From IMG/VR virus record IMGVR_UViG_3300043331_001141, positions 1-49,191 of that record: a DNA stretch of 49,191 bases, one strand, 5' to 3'. The position numbers and the translations under genes are program-made. The DNA is from a virus. The first letter of the stretch is position 1. Every line of letters starts with the position of its first letter. Of the stretch, positions 37,778-47,409 are shown in pieces. The notes below the pieces were generated by a model. That model saw only the letters and a list, made by a program, of their open reading frames with translations. It had not been told where the DNA came from and ran no database searches.

Positions 37778-39798
37778 GCTTACTTCTCGTGCTGCTGGTT
37801 GTTCATTCTTACGGAAGAGCTGCCGATTTATATTATGATTCCGTGGCAGGGAGCGATGGAAACCCGTGTACGCTGGCTGAGCCGTGCCAGACGTATACAA
37901 AATTAAGCGCAGATTTTGCTGCTGCCACGTGCGGGGATGCGTTGTTTCTCAAACGTGGTTCTACCTGGACAGCAAGTACCAGCTCCCATGGGTTGAATCG
38001 TTCTGATCTTGCCTGTACATCAGACAACAGGCTCACTGTTCAGGCATATAGTACCGGAGACAGGCCCATCCTCAACAACAGTGCAAGCGGCCTGGCTAAT
38101 GTGTTGGGGTTATTTAATGTGTCCTGGGTAGATGTATCGGGCCTTCACTTGATAGGAAAAACACGGAACCTCCTGGTTGGTGGAGGAAGTAATATTACTT
38201 TTGATGACATGGAGCTGGAGGACGCTGTACAAGAGTGCGTACACTTCCGCCGCAGAACCACCAATGCGGCCAGCACTATTGCAGAAAACATCACGTTGAC
38301 CGACTCCATTATCCATGATTGCGTGGATGGGGAGTTGGTTTATATAGGAGTAGACCCTGCACAGAACGGCGGGGTACCGGACACCTCAAAAAATATCACG
38401 ATATCCAACAATGAACTGTATGGGGGGATACGTGAATGCATTGAGATGAAAAGTGGTACGCAGAACGTGACGGTTGAGTATAACTATATTCACGATACAA
38501 CCAGGTCCTCTGCACAGAACGGGTGTCTTTTTTCATCTCGGGCGAGTGGCATTCCTGCGGGAAATCATATCATTCGGAGGAACATAATTAGCCGCAGTGC
38601 AGGAACGGGCGGGTACGCTATTCGCATTCGCAACGATGCAACGATTACAGAAAATATCATCATTGACAGTTCACAACATGGCATCTTGATGGAAGACCCG
38701 AACAACCTAGACTATGTGAGAGTTGTGCAGAATAACACGCTGTACAGCAATGCTGGCACAGGGGTGAGCCATGTGGCAGGGGATAATGACACGATAACAG
38801 GCAACATCGCCTGGGCCAATGGCTCGGGGAATGATGCCAGCGACCCATTATTTGTAAGTGCAACCGACAATGGGGCGGACGATGACAACTTGCGGTTGCA
38901 GGCAGGGTCTCCTGTCCCCACAAATGGGGCGCTGGTCTTTATGAGCATGGGAACGTTTACGATTGCGGGCAGTGGGACATCTGTTGTCCTGACAACAGTT
39001 CCTAAAGTGTCTCCTATCCTGGACTGTAGCGCGCAAGGAACAGCGCTGACCCTGACATGCTCTGGGTCTGGAACGGTGCAGAGTAGCGTATGCAGTGCAT
39101 CAGGAACTGATGTGACTTTTGGACTACCGTCTGCTATTCAACAGGGAGAAACCTGTACAGCAGACCTCACTGCCACAGTATTGCTTGACAGTGCTAATAT
39201 CGGGGGAACAGCATTTACTGGTGTGAAGAACGGGACAAACTTTGTCCTTGATGATCAAGCCATGGCAAATGGTTCGACGCAAGGAGAGACTGCTGAGAAT
39301 CTACTGACCTTGAGTAATCATGTAGATGACAGCGATAACTTTCATACTCCTAGTCGAGGGTGGGAAAACTTGCTTGACCCGTTGCCCATCGCAGACGAAA
39401 CAGACTCTGCATATACACAGGAAACGACTTTTTTTGTGGAGCATTGTGCGGAAACTGGGACATGGGATGTGGGCAACTTGCAGGTATATCCCGATGACGA
39501 TGGGAATGCCGTATGCTTGACGCTCGATGTTCAGACACGGACAGAGATAGCTGGAGCGTTGACGTTGCAAGTGGATGATGCGAATTGCAACTTTGACAGA
39601 CTTAATCCCCAAACCTATGCTATTGATGAATTGGGCATTAAGTGTGTCAAAATCACCTACACAGGGAATGTGTCTGGAGGTGTACAGGTGTCTCGTCATA
39701 GCCTGTTTAGAACGCCACAGGTGCTACCTTCTCCTGGCCCACGCTTGGTAACTATGCGTGGTGGTACTATGCGCGGTGGGTGTGTGGGAGGATGTTGA
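37762..39798 (+). CDS. Secreted right-handed beta-helix protein
   Basis: A 678-aa protein with a signal peptide (GLLLVLLVVHSYGRAADL) and then YYDSVAGSDGNPCTLAEPCQ, the usual opening of secreted parallel beta-helix proteins. Repeated N-x-I strands (NITLTDSIIHDC, NITISNNELYGG) follow to about 350. The rest is beta-sandwich-like. It may be a spike or glycan-active protein. Overlaps the upstream stop by 16 bp. The signal peptide is unusual for a virion protein. Confidence 0.7.
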   Translation: MGRAVGLLLVLLVVHSYGRAADLYYDSVAGSDGNPCTLAEPCQTYTKLSADFAAATCGDALFLKRGSTWTASTSSHGLNRSDLACTSDNRLTVQAYSTGDRPILNNSASGLANVLGLFNVSWVDVSGLHLIGKTRNLLVGGGSNITFDDMELEDAVQECVHFRRRTTNAASTIAENITLTDSIIHDCVDGELVYIGVDPAQNGGVPDTSKNITISNNELYGGIRECIEMKSGTQNVTVEYNYIHDTTRSSAQNGCLFSSRASGIPAGNHIIRRNIISRSAGTGGYAIRIRNDATITENIIIDSSQHGILMEDPNNLDYVRVVQNNTLYSNAGTGVSHVAGDNDTITGNIAWANGSGNDASDPLFVSATDNGADDDNLRLQAGSPVPTNGALVFMSMGTFTIAGSGTSVVLTTVPKVSPILDCSAQGTALTLTCSGSGTVQSSVCSASGTDVTFGLPSAIQQGETCTADLTATVLLDSANIGGTAFTGVKNGTNFVLDDQAMANGSTQGETAENLLTLSNHVDDSDNFHTPSRGWENLLDPLPIADETDSAYTQETTFFVEHCAETGTWDVGNLQVYPDDDGNAVCLTLDVQTRTEIAGALTLQVDDANCNFDRLNPQTYAIDELGIKCVKITYTGNVSGGVQVSRHSLFRTPQVLPSPGPRLVTMRGGTMRGGCVGGC

Positions 39799-40073
39799 GT
39801 AAGTTAATAGAGATGCTTATAGAAAGTGGTGGGAAGGGAATAGGAATTTTAATAATAGTCAGCCTTGTTAATTTTGGTATTGGCACATGGGCTTACTTAG
39901 AGATTACGAAGATTAATATAGAGAATGCACAGGAGGAGTATCTAATTGATGTCATAAAGGAACTTAAAAAAGCTGAGATGCATCATCAGGAACAGATCAA
40001 TGCCTTGAGGGATAGAGTCAGAGAACTGGAGATAAGGTTTGCTTTTAAAGGCATTCATCTCCCTGAGTTTTAA
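39792..40073 (+). CDS. Membrane-anchored coiled-coil protein 1
   Basis: ATG 39792 (or TTG 39795) just after GGGAGG; about 93 aa. One membrane helix (GIGILIIVSLVNFGIGTWAY) and a charged helix (EQINALRDRVRELEIRF). The same topology recurs at 41088-41510, flanking the protease gene. Confidence 0.55.
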   Translation: MLSKLIEMLIESGGKGIGILIIVSLVNFGIGTWAYLEITKINIENAQEEYLIDVIKELKKAEMHHQEQINALRDRVRELEIRFAFKGIHLPEF

Positions 40074-40088
40074 CAGGAGGGGTACATA

Positions 40089-41072
40089 GTGGCTGTTGTG
40101 AATATCCTTGTTGAGAGTAATATTTTTTGTGATATTGCAGATGAGATTAATCTGTATGTTGATGATTTGAGAAATCGGGGATATGATATAAAGATATACC
40201 CTATACGAAGAAATATGAGTGTTGCAGATATGAAAGAGTGGTTACGTGACCACTACCCTTTTGACGGGTTAGTGTTAGTTGGGAATATAGTTGCTCCCTG
40301 GTTTAAGATCGAAGCTGAAACATTTCCGTGTGATTTGTTTTATATGATGCCAATGAGTGATTGGATTGATGTAGATGGAGATGGTATTTTCGAGAGGGTT
40401 GAGAATGAGCAGGTGACTAATTGGGTTGGAAGGATTAAGGTTCCTACTACCGTAAATGAAAGTGGTATGTTGAATGATTACTTCAAGAGAGTGAGGGAGT
40501 ATAGAATAACTCAGAGATTGCGTAATGCGGTAAGCTTTGTTGATGATGACTGGAGTTATTTAACTGACTATGGGTTGTCGTTTGCTTTTGATGATGTTAG
40601 GATTATAAATAATGTTAGTGAAAGCACTCTTGAGACATATAAGGAGGTGCTGAAAGCTCCAACTCAGTGGCTACATGCATCAATCCACTCTACACCTTCT
40701 TCGCATGTTATCAGAGAGGCTAAGGGGAATGTATATCTACGGTATGACTATTTGAGAGATAATCCTTCACAGGTACGATTTTATGAGGTGTTTGGGTGTA
40801 ATGCTGGACGGTTTACGAGTGGGAATTATATTGCAGGGTGGTATATGTTTGATGCATTAGGAATTGGAAGGTGTAAGGGGTTAGGAGGTATTTTTAGTAC
40901 AAAGATTGGAGGGATGTTCTTTCCTGAGAGGTTTTATAGACTACTTCCAGGAAAGACTTTAGGGGATGCGTATCTAGAATGGTGGAAGGGATTTACAAAT
41001 CATAGTGCTAGTATGCGAACATGGACGTATGGGTTAGTGCTGTTAGGTGACCCAACGTTGCTTTGTAGCTAG
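40089..41072 (+). CDS. Gingipain-like (peptidase C25) cysteine protease
   Basis: A 327-aa protein from GTG 40089 with AGGAGG. Early strands (DGLVLVGNIVAPW) and a VDGDGIFERV segment lead to LHASIHSTPSSH (catalytic-His candidate H200) and FGCNAGRF (catalytic-Cys candidate C237), then GKTLGDAYLEWW and YGLVLLGDPTLL. This order matches the C25/caspase-like clan. There is no signal peptide, propeptide or Ig domain. It lies in the foreign-composition cassette; AT-rich. It might mature fibre proteins, attack host proteins or aid lysis. Confidence 0.75.
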   Translation: MAVVNILVESNIFCDIADEINLYVDDLRNRGYDIKIYPIRRNMSVADMKEWLRDHYPFDGLVLVGNIVAPWFKIEAETFPCDLFYMMPMSDWIDVDGDGIFERVENEQVTNWVGRIKVPTTVNESGMLNDYFKRVREYRITQRLRNAVSFVDDDWSYLTDYGLSFAFDDVRIINNVSESTLETYKEVLKAPTQWLHASIHSTPSSHVIREAKGNVYLRYDYLRDNPSQVRFYEVFGCNAGRFTSGNYIAGWYMFDALGIGRCKGLGGIFSTKIGGMFFPERFYRLLPGKTLGDAYLEWWKGFTNHSASMRTWTYGLVLLGDPTLLCS

Positions 41073-41087
41073 AGATGAGGCTCCGAG

Positions 41088-41510
41088 GTGGAAGAGGGAA
41101 AAAGGCTCTGCAATGTAAAGGATCGGATGCAGAAGGTTAAACATGGAAGTGTGATGTTTAGAAACAGATTATCGAAAGCTATTGAGAAATGGTTTGCGGA
41201 GCATCCGGGGGCGACAGTACTGAGTATTGCAGGGATGATTATTATTCCTTTGGTATTGTTCATCTTTAATAATTCTTCTGCTGATATGGGCGAACTAAAA
41301 AAAGTCTCAGCGTTGCATACGCAAATACTGTTTGAAATAAAGCTTTTATCTGGTCAGACTTCAGAAAAGGTTGAGAATTTTAGATTCACTATTATGGAGC
41401 TGCAAACATTATATCGAGAACATGAGATGAGACTTATTGAAGTTGAAAAAGATAACATTGTTATAAGGACAATATTAGAGGAGCGAGTACCTAGAGCTGA
41501 GGTAAGATAG
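41088..41510 (+). CDS. Membrane-anchored coiled-coil protein 2
   Basis: A 140-aa frame from GTG 41088; the start is uncertain (later Met codons exist). One helix (VLSIAGMIIIPLVLFIF) and a long charged helical tail (FRFTIMELQTLYREHEMRLI). It parallels 39792-40073. Perhaps anchors or times the protease; that is inference. Confidence 0.5.
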   Translation: MEEGKRLCNVKDRMQKVKHGSVMFRNRLSKAIEKWFAEHPGATVLSIAGMIIIPLVLFIFNNSSADMGELKKVSALHTQILFEIKLLSGQTSEKVENFRFTIMELQTLYREHEMRLIEVEKDNIVIRTILEERVPRAEVR

Positions 41511-41522
41511 GCGCAATAATTC

Positions 41523-41545
41523 CTTTGTTTAAAATTTAAACAATG
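41523..41545. repeat. Dispersed palindrome, copy 14
   Basis: Core TGTTTAAAATTTAAACA, at the right edge of the cassette, just before the TerL SD. Confidence 0.9.
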
Positions 41546-41553
41546 GAGAATAT

Positions 41554-43065
41554 ATGAGCTTGGTAATTCCTGAGCTACGCGATACTCTTTCACTCTGCTA
41601 TCAAAGCACAGGGGTATTTGGAAAGACTTTTGATCCTGAGGCATTTCCTACGCAGTTCGAGGACTTGCACAGAGACATACTCAGAGTTATTGACTCTCCT
41701 TCGAAGAAGAAAGCTATAGCAGCACCTAGAGGAACAGGGAAAACTACTATCATCCGTCAACTGTGTAAAAAAGCTATATTATTTCACGAGTGTAAATTCA
41801 TTGTCTACGTTATGAATGAGCATGACATTGCCGCTATGCAAACAGAGGCAATAAAACGTGATCTTCTGACTAATCCAGAGATAAAGAAGATTTTTGGTTC
41901 TATCAGCATAGACACTGATGATCCAGAGTTTGATGAAACCTTTTCCAAAAAAGCTTGGGCAGCCTGGGGAGATATACTAGTGCTTCCTCGTGGAGCACAT
42001 CAGCAAATCCGAGGTCTGATATATAAGAATCACAGGCCAGGATTGATAGTCATTGATGACTTGGAAAAGAAAGAGCTTTTAGAAAATCCTGAAAATAGAA
42101 AGAAGCTAAAGAACTGGTACCGTTCTGACTTAGAAAAGTGCATAGATCGTTATTCAAACGATTGGAGAATAGTCTACATTGACACAGTAAAACATAGTGA
42201 TAGTCTAATGGAAGACCTCCTCGCTGATCCTGATTATGAGTCCGTCAGATTAGAGCTGTGTGATGACTCCCTACATAGCAATGTTCCTGCGATGTTTTCT
42301 GACAACGAAATAAAGGCTGAGTATGAATCTCACAGGAATCGTGGCGAGCTCGATATCTTCTATATGGAATATCGTAATCAGCCAATTGCAGCAGAAGATA
42401 GAGGATTTAAGCAAGATTATTTCAAATACTACGAAGAAAGCGAAATTGACAAGAAAAACATTGAGTCCTTCATCATCGGCGATCCCGCAAAGACTGTCAA
42501 CATGCGTTCTGCAGATAGCGCTGTTGCGTGTATCGGCATAGATTATACTAAAGGTTGTGTATACGTTCGTGATCTAGTCTGTGAGAAAATGCATCCTGAC
42601 GAGTTCTACGAAACTATCTTCTCTATGCGACGTCGAATGGGCGCACGCGTGGTGGGAATTGAAGTAACAGGCCTAGACGAGTTTATTCGCCAACCTTTCA
42701 TGAACGAAATGGTAAAGAGAAAAGAAGTCTTCGACATAGTCTGGCTGAAGGCCCGAGCAGGTACTGAGGATGAAAAAGGAAAAGTTAAAAGAATTGGCTC
42801 GCTTGTCCCTTATTATCGCCTTGGCTATATGTATCATAATAGGGGCTGTTGTACAAAGCTGGAAAATCAGCTCATTCCGTGGCCGCGCGGAAAGTTAGTC
42901 GATGCTGCCGACTGTGTTGCATACTTCATCGAACTGACGGAAATTGGAGAACGCTTCTTCAATGGCTCTGTCAATGACGATCAGCAAGAGCATCCAGAAG
43001 ATGACGAGGAAATATACGCAAGTATTGACTACGATGAACCACTAGATGGCTGGCAGGTGATATAA
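41554..43065 (+). CDS. terL: Terminase large subunit
   Basis: A 503-aa protein. Walker A AAPRGTGKTT (about 57-66), Walker B LIVIDDLEKKE, then the RNase-H-like nuclease: FIIGDPAKTVNMRSADSAVA (first Asp), GIEVTGLDEF and VDAADCVAYF. It powers DNA translocation and cuts genome ends. SD GGAG follows the palindrome. It heads the packaging and capsid genes. Confidence 0.9.
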   Translation: MSLVIPELRDTLSLCYQSTGVFGKTFDPEAFPTQFEDLHRDILRVIDSPSKKKAIAAPRGTGKTTIIRQLCKKAILFHECKFIVYVMNEHDIAAMQTEAIKRDLLTNPEIKKIFGSISIDTDDPEFDETFSKKAWAAWGDILVLPRGAHQQIRGLIYKNHRPGLIVIDDLEKKELLENPENRKKLKNWYRSDLEKCIDRYSNDWRIVYIDTVKHSDSLMEDLLADPDYESVRLELCDDSLHSNVPAMFSDNEIKAEYESHRNRGELDIFYMEYRNQPIAAEDRGFKQDYFKYYEESEIDKKNIESFIIGDPAKTVNMRSADSAVACIGIDYTKGCVYVRDLVCEKMHPDEFYETIFSMRRRMGARVVGIEVTGLDEFIRQPFMNEMVKRKEVFDIVWLKARAGTEDEKGKVKRIGSLVPYYRLGYMYHNRGCCTKLENQLIPWPRGKLVDAADCVAYFIELTEIGERFFNGSVNDDQQEHPEDDEEIYASIDYDEPLDGWQVI

Positions 43066-43070
43066 CGACT

Positions 43071-43496
43071 ATGGCAACTAGGAAAACATACGTAGGCCCT
43101 ATCGGTCCTCTCCTTCATGATGATCTACTTCCTATCGACGATGTGGATGGAGAGTTTCCTGGACAAGACAGAAGAGGTATAGTCACAAATTGCGGTATCG
43201 TCTGCGCTGGCTTGAACGTAGATGGAGCAGATATATCTCCTAGTATGCAGCACGATCAGAACACTGACACTATTCTGGACGATGGTGGTGCTAACGAAGT
43301 CAGCGCGGCAGAAATTCGTTCTCATATTGATCAGCCTCTGGTGCCAGTAGGTGGTCTTCCAACTCCTACAGCTGGGCTTCGTGGTGCGATAGTCGTCTTA
43401 GATCAGGGTGCAGGAGTTGAGGACGAAGTATACATCTGTGTCAAATCTGCGGCTGATACTTACGAGTGGGTACTCATAGTTGCGGGGACTCCATAA
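43071..43496 (+). CDS. Hypothetical capsid-region protein
   Basis: A 141-aa product. Gly/Pro/Asp-rich, beta-type, for example GIVCAGLNVDGADISPSMQH and a C-terminal RGAIVVLDQGAG..EVYICV. Its stop overlaps the portal ATG (TAATG). Perhaps a decoration or fibre-knob protein. Confidence 0.5.
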   Translation: MATRKTYVGPIGPLLHDDLLPIDDVDGEFPGQDRRGIVTNCGIVCAGLNVDGADISPSMQHDQNTDTILDDGGANEVSAAEIRSHIDQPLVPVGGLPTPTAGLRGAIVVLDQGAGVEDEVYICVKSAADTYEWVLIVAGTP

Positions 43497-45466
43497 TGCC
43501 AGCTACAATCGGAGCGGGAACAAGTAACGGTATCTATTCTCCTAGAAAGAAGTTCGACTACCATTATCCAGAGGGTCTCGATCTCTACCCTCATAGCCAG
43601 CAGCATCAAAAACTTCTTTCTCATATTCTACAACGGGCTATTGCTAGCGATTCAGTAATGAGTCCTCGGAGAAGAGAGTGGAATGAGGTAGACGAGAAAC
43701 TCACTGCGTACATTCCACTAAACGAAAAAGAACGATTAATAAAAGACAAGGATAGACGAAAGCCGGTATCTATCGTATTTCCTTACTCCTTCGCAATTAT
43801 GGAAACAGTCCTGGCATACATGGTAGCGGCTTTTCTTCCCGAGCCAATATTCCGCTATGAAGGCGTCAGCCCGGATGATATAGTCGGAGCGGCTCTCATG
43901 GAGCGCCTGATAAACAAACAGTGCAATTACTTCAAAGTCCCGATCGCCCTACACACATTCTTCCGTGATGCTTGTGTATACGGATTCGGCGCGGTATCTC
44001 CTACTTGGGAAGAGCGCCGCGGTAACAAAATGGTAAATCAACCAATAGAATCATTTGATGCATTTGGTAATTCTAGTACTTCAGGAACTGAAAGAATTCG
44101 CCTAGAGAATCAGCTTTTGTTCGAAGGTAATTCTCTAGAGTCAGTCGATCCTTATCGCTACCTTCCTGATCCAAATGTCGCAATTCAGAATGTGCAAAAA
44201 GGCGAGTTCGTAGCCTGGGTTGATTCAACGAACCAGTTGAATCTTCTAGAAGAAGAACAGTATGATGAAGAACTCTTCAACGTCAAGTACATCGGGACAG
44301 AGCACAAGAACTCTAAAATAACTGCGTATGATTATTCGAGACGTACATTCAGAACAGATGGAGGAGTAGGACGAAGAGCGGGTGACACACTGACTCACGT
44401 AACTCAACCTGTTGACCTTCTTCATATGTACGCGAAGATAGTCCCAGCCAGCTGGGACATGGGATCGTCTAAGCGACCTGAACGCTGGCTTTTCACAGTA
44501 GCACAGGATGCTGTGATAATTAGGGCAAAGAGACTCGACTTCAACCACGGGCTTTTTCCTATCTGCGTAACAGCGCCTGATTTCGATGGTCATTCGCCTA
44601 TTGCATATTCGCGCCTGGAAATTCTTTCTGGAATGCAGACTGTTATTGACTGGTTATTCAACTCACATATTGCAAACGTGAGAAAGGCAGTCAATGACAA
44701 ACTCATCGTTGATCCGTTTATGGTAAACGTAAAAGACCTAGTCAGTGATGAGCCTGGTGGGCTTATTCGTCTTCGCCGACCTGCATTCGGAAAAGGTGTT
44801 AAAGACTATATCATGCAGCTGGGAATAACCGATATCACTCGCGCGAATATTCAAGACGTTCTGTTCATCATCCAGTACATGCAGCAGATTGGTGGCACTG
44901 ACAATGCCGTCATGGGTTCTCTACGTCGTGGAGGACCTGAACGACTAAGCGCTAGAGAATTTCAAGGCACAGCACAGGGCGCAGTCAGTCGTATGGAGAG
45001 AATAGCTAAAATCGTTGGCTGGCAAGGGATGCAGGATATCGGCTATATGTTTGCCTGCAATGCTCAGCAGCTGATGACGCAGGAAACATGGGTGCGCGTT
45101 CTTGATACCTGGCCTCAGAGAATGCTATCTAATATTGGAGCTCGTGATGGAAGAGCCAGAATAGGACCTAAAGATATTATCGTTGATTACGATCTCTTCG
45201 TCCGCGACGGCTCAGTTCCTGGAGGTAATTTTCTCGATACCTGGGTACAGTTATTCCAAACTATTGCTGGAAGTGAAACTCTTCAGCAACGCTTCGATGT
45301 CGTTCGTATCTTCAAGCACATCGCGCAAGAATCTGGGGCTAAGAACGTTGATGACTTCGAGCTGCGTCAAGTACCTCCAATTCAAGCCAGCGTCCAGCCT
45401 GACGAGGATGTACAAGAGCAGTTTGACAGAGGCGAATTAGTTAGACTTCTAGGGGAGGGAGCATAA
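43496..45466 (+). CDS. Portal protein
   Basis: The start is set at ATG 43496, giving 656 aa. Length, position between TerL and scaffold and the helical N-terminal half with FPYSFAIMETVLAYMVAAFL and later MQQIGGTDNAVMGSLRRGGP are those of a podovirus-type portal. It forms the 12-mer DNA gate and packaging motor base. The end is acidic. No other gene in the cluster can fill this role. Confidence 0.8.
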   Translation: MPATIGAGTSNGIYSPRKKFDYHYPEGLDLYPHSQQHQKLLSHILQRAIASDSVMSPRRREWNEVDEKLTAYIPLNEKERLIKDKDRRKPVSIVFPYSFAIMETVLAYMVAAFLPEPIFRYEGVSPDDIVGAALMERLINKQCNYFKVPIALHTFFRDACVYGFGAVSPTWEERRGNKMVNQPIESFDAFGNSSTSGTERIRLENQLLFEGNSLESVDPYRYLPDPNVAIQNVQKGEFVAWVDSTNQLNLLEEEQYDEELFNVKYIGTEHKNSKITAYDYSRRTFRTDGGVGRRAGDTLTHVTQPVDLLHMYAKIVPASWDMGSSKRPERWLFTVAQDAVIIRAKRLDFNHGLFPICVTAPDFDGHSPIAYSRLEILSGMQTVIDWLFNSHIANVRKAVNDKLIVDPFMVNVKDLVSDEPGGLIRLRRPAFGKGVKDYIMQLGITDITRANIQDVLFIIQYMQQIGGTDNAVMGSLRRGGPERLSAREFQGTAQGAVSRMERIAKIVGWQGMQDIGYMFACNAQQLMTQETWVRVLDTWPQRMLSNIGARDGRARIGPKDIIVDYDLFVRDGSVPGGNFLDTWVQLFQTIAGSETLQQRFDVVRIFKHIAQESGAKNVDDFELRQVPPIQASVQPDEDVQEQFDRGELVRLLGEGA

Positions 45467-45729
45467 TGGAAGAGCCATTAGAAGAGGTGCAGTTGAGGAG
45501 TACTTATGTACAGTTTAAGGACTTTCTAGAATCTAATATCTGGTTTGATATGAGCGCGCAAATCAGAGACTGGCTGACAACAATTAGGAATCAGCTCGAA
45601 GTTTGCGAGTCAGATGAACTGGGCATATTACAAGGAGGTGCAAGGAGGTGTAGAGATTTTCTAAACCTTCCACAGTCTATCGTGGATGCGTTTGAAGAAT
45701 CATTTGAAATGAAAAAGCATCTAGATTAA
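45466..45729 (+). CDS. Small acidic protein
   Basis: An 87-aa product overlapping the portal stop (TAATG). Helical and acidic (SAQIRDWLTTIRNQLEVCES). Followed by a palindrome copy. Possible scaffold helper. Confidence 0.5.
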   Translation: MEEPLEEVQLRSTYVQFKDFLESNIWFDMSAQIRDWLTTIRNQLEVCESDELGILQGGARRCRDFLNLPQSIVDAFEESFEMKKHLD

Positions 45730-45731
45730 TC

Positions 45732-45754
45732 CTTTGTTTAATTTTTAACCATAG
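45732..45754. repeat. Dispersed palindrome, copy 15
   Basis: Core TGTTTAATTTTTAACCA, directly before AGGAGGG of the scaffold gene. Confidence 0.8.
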
Positions 45755-45763
45755 GAGGGAGAT

Positions 45764-46576
45764 ATGGACAAGGAAAATTTACTGGAACAAGAACTAGCTG
45801 ATATGCTAGAAGTACAAGGATTCGATCATGCCCAGGAAACGGAAGAGCCGAAAGAGGAAGCGCCAGTACTAGAAGAGCCACCGGCAGAGACACCAGCGGA
45901 AGTGAAGAGCGAAGAACCACCGGCAGAAGCTGCTGATGATGAAAAGAAGGAGGAAGAGACTCCCGAGCAATTAATGCAGCATTATCTTTCAGAGATCGAT
46001 CGCCTGAATGGTCAAGTCCTACAGCTTAGCAAAGGAGCGTCCAAGGAAGCTGAGCCTGCCACAGAGACTCCACCGAAAGAAGATGAGATCGACTTCCTCT
46101 CTGATCTTGACATGGATGATGTAGTAGGAGACAGAGCTACACTTAATAAAGTCCTGCGAAGCGTGTATCAAAGAGGACTGAAGGATGCCCAGACTAAATT
46201 GCGAGAGTGGACTTTACAGCAGATTCCACAGGCCACTCTTAGCTACGTTAATAACTATATGACTATGAAGGAGAAAGTAGACGAATTTTATTCTAGCAAC
46301 AAAGATTTGCTACCATTCAGAAAAGTAATGGCTGCTGTTTCCAACGATGTATCTGCAGCGGAGCCAGGCTTGACTATCTCAGAAGTACTGAAGAAATCCG
46401 GCGATCGTGTCCGGGCCAGTCTAAAGATCAAGCCTGTAACTCCTAGTGACAACCAAAAGAAGAAGAAGGACCCTGGATTCCCTCGTAGTTCCGGAGCGCG
46501 ATCAGCTGCTGGTACAACCACTCTCGATCCATTAGCAGCTGAAATAGCTGAAATGAACGATGCTTTGAACTCGTAG
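45764..46576 (+). CDS. Capsid scaffolding protein
   Basis: A 270-aa product. Very acidic Glu/Pro-rich N-terminal half (EEPKEEAPVLEEPPAETPAE), helical centre and basic C-terminal end (SDNQKKKKDP), a classic scaffolding composition. It immediately precedes the coat genes. It would shape the procapsid and then leave it. Confidence 0.75.
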   Translation: MDKENLLEQELADMLEVQGFDHAQETEEPKEEAPVLEEPPAETPAEVKSEEPPAEAADDEKKEEETPEQLMQHYLSEIDRLNGQVLQLSKGASKEAEPATETPPKEDEIDFLSDLDMDDVVGDRATLNKVLRSVYQRGLKDAQTKLREWTLQQIPQATLSYVNNYMTMKEKVDEFYSSNKDLLPFRKVMAAVSNDVSAAEPGLTISEVLKKSGDRVRASLKIKPVTPSDNQKKKKDPGFPRSSGARSAAGTTTLDPLAAEIAEMNDALNS

Positions 46577-46588
46577 AAAGGATTAGTT

Positions 46589-47374
46589 ATGAGCACTATC
46601 TCGAGACAAGATCGTATTCTTCAGGAACAGTTGATCGAACTGGGCGAACCAGTTGCTGTAAGCAAGTATCTGTTTGAGAACTGGTCTCGACCATTCGTCA
46701 TTACCGGCGCTGATGGCTTAGCTCCGGCTGCCACAGGTAAGCATATGATGCTGTGTGGGTCAGGTAATATGTTTACCTACTATCCGATCGTCGGGCAAAC
46801 TCTTGGCATGGTATGGAACGACCCGGGCCTAAATATTGCAGGTGATCAGAACGCCGATGATGGCTGGGAGCTGATCGCGGGGATGCTCGGTGCCTCGAAT
46901 CCTTATCGGTTCATCGTCGGTACTGATCCGGCGTTCTTCATGCGAGTCAAGTTCTCTATCGCTGATGTTAGTGGCTCTGACGATTGCTCTGTTGGCTTCC
47001 GAAAGCTGGAAGCCCACCAGGCCGCTATCGACAATTACGATGAAATGGCTACTCTCAACGTGATCTCGGGGGCCATTTACACTGAAACTATTAAGAACAA
47101 CGCCGCAACGGTAGCGACTGACACTACCGAAACCTGGGCAGACTTGGCCACTCACACACTCGAGGTCCGAGTCAGCGCGGCTGGCGTAGTAACTTATCGT
47201 GTCGACAATGACGTTCCTGGCACCGTTGTCGCATATTCCTTCGACGCTGGGGAAGTAGTCATCCCGTTCCTTTCCATGCTCCAGGCTACCGACTTGTCTG
47301 GCGCAGTAGTAATTCAGGAATTCGAATCCGGCTACCTCACCGAACGTGGTATCGGTGCCAATTCCTGGAAGTAA
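46589..47374 (+). CDS. Putative head decoration protein
   Basis: A 261-aa beta-rich product with many Gly/Thr (FMRVKFSIADVSGSDDCSVG, DTTETWADLATHTLEVRVSA). It resembles a jelly-roll lectin or head-fibre domain and lies between scaffold and coat, so a capsid-surface role is plausible. No family recognised. Confidence 0.5.
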   Translation: MSTISRQDRILQEQLIELGEPVAVSKYLFENWSRPFVITGADGLAPAATGKHMMLCGSGNMFTYYPIVGQTLGMVWNDPGLNIAGDQNADDGWELIAGMLGASNPYRFIVGTDPAFFMRVKFSIADVSGSDDCSVGFRKLEAHQAAIDNYDEMATLNVISGAIYTETIKNNAATVATDTTETWADLATHTLEVRVSAAGVVTYRVDNDVPGTVVAYSFDAGEVVIPFLSMLQATDLSGAVVIQEFESGYLTERGIGANSWK

Positions 47375-47409
47375 CTTAACATTCAACACTATCCATTTAG
47401 GAGAACATC

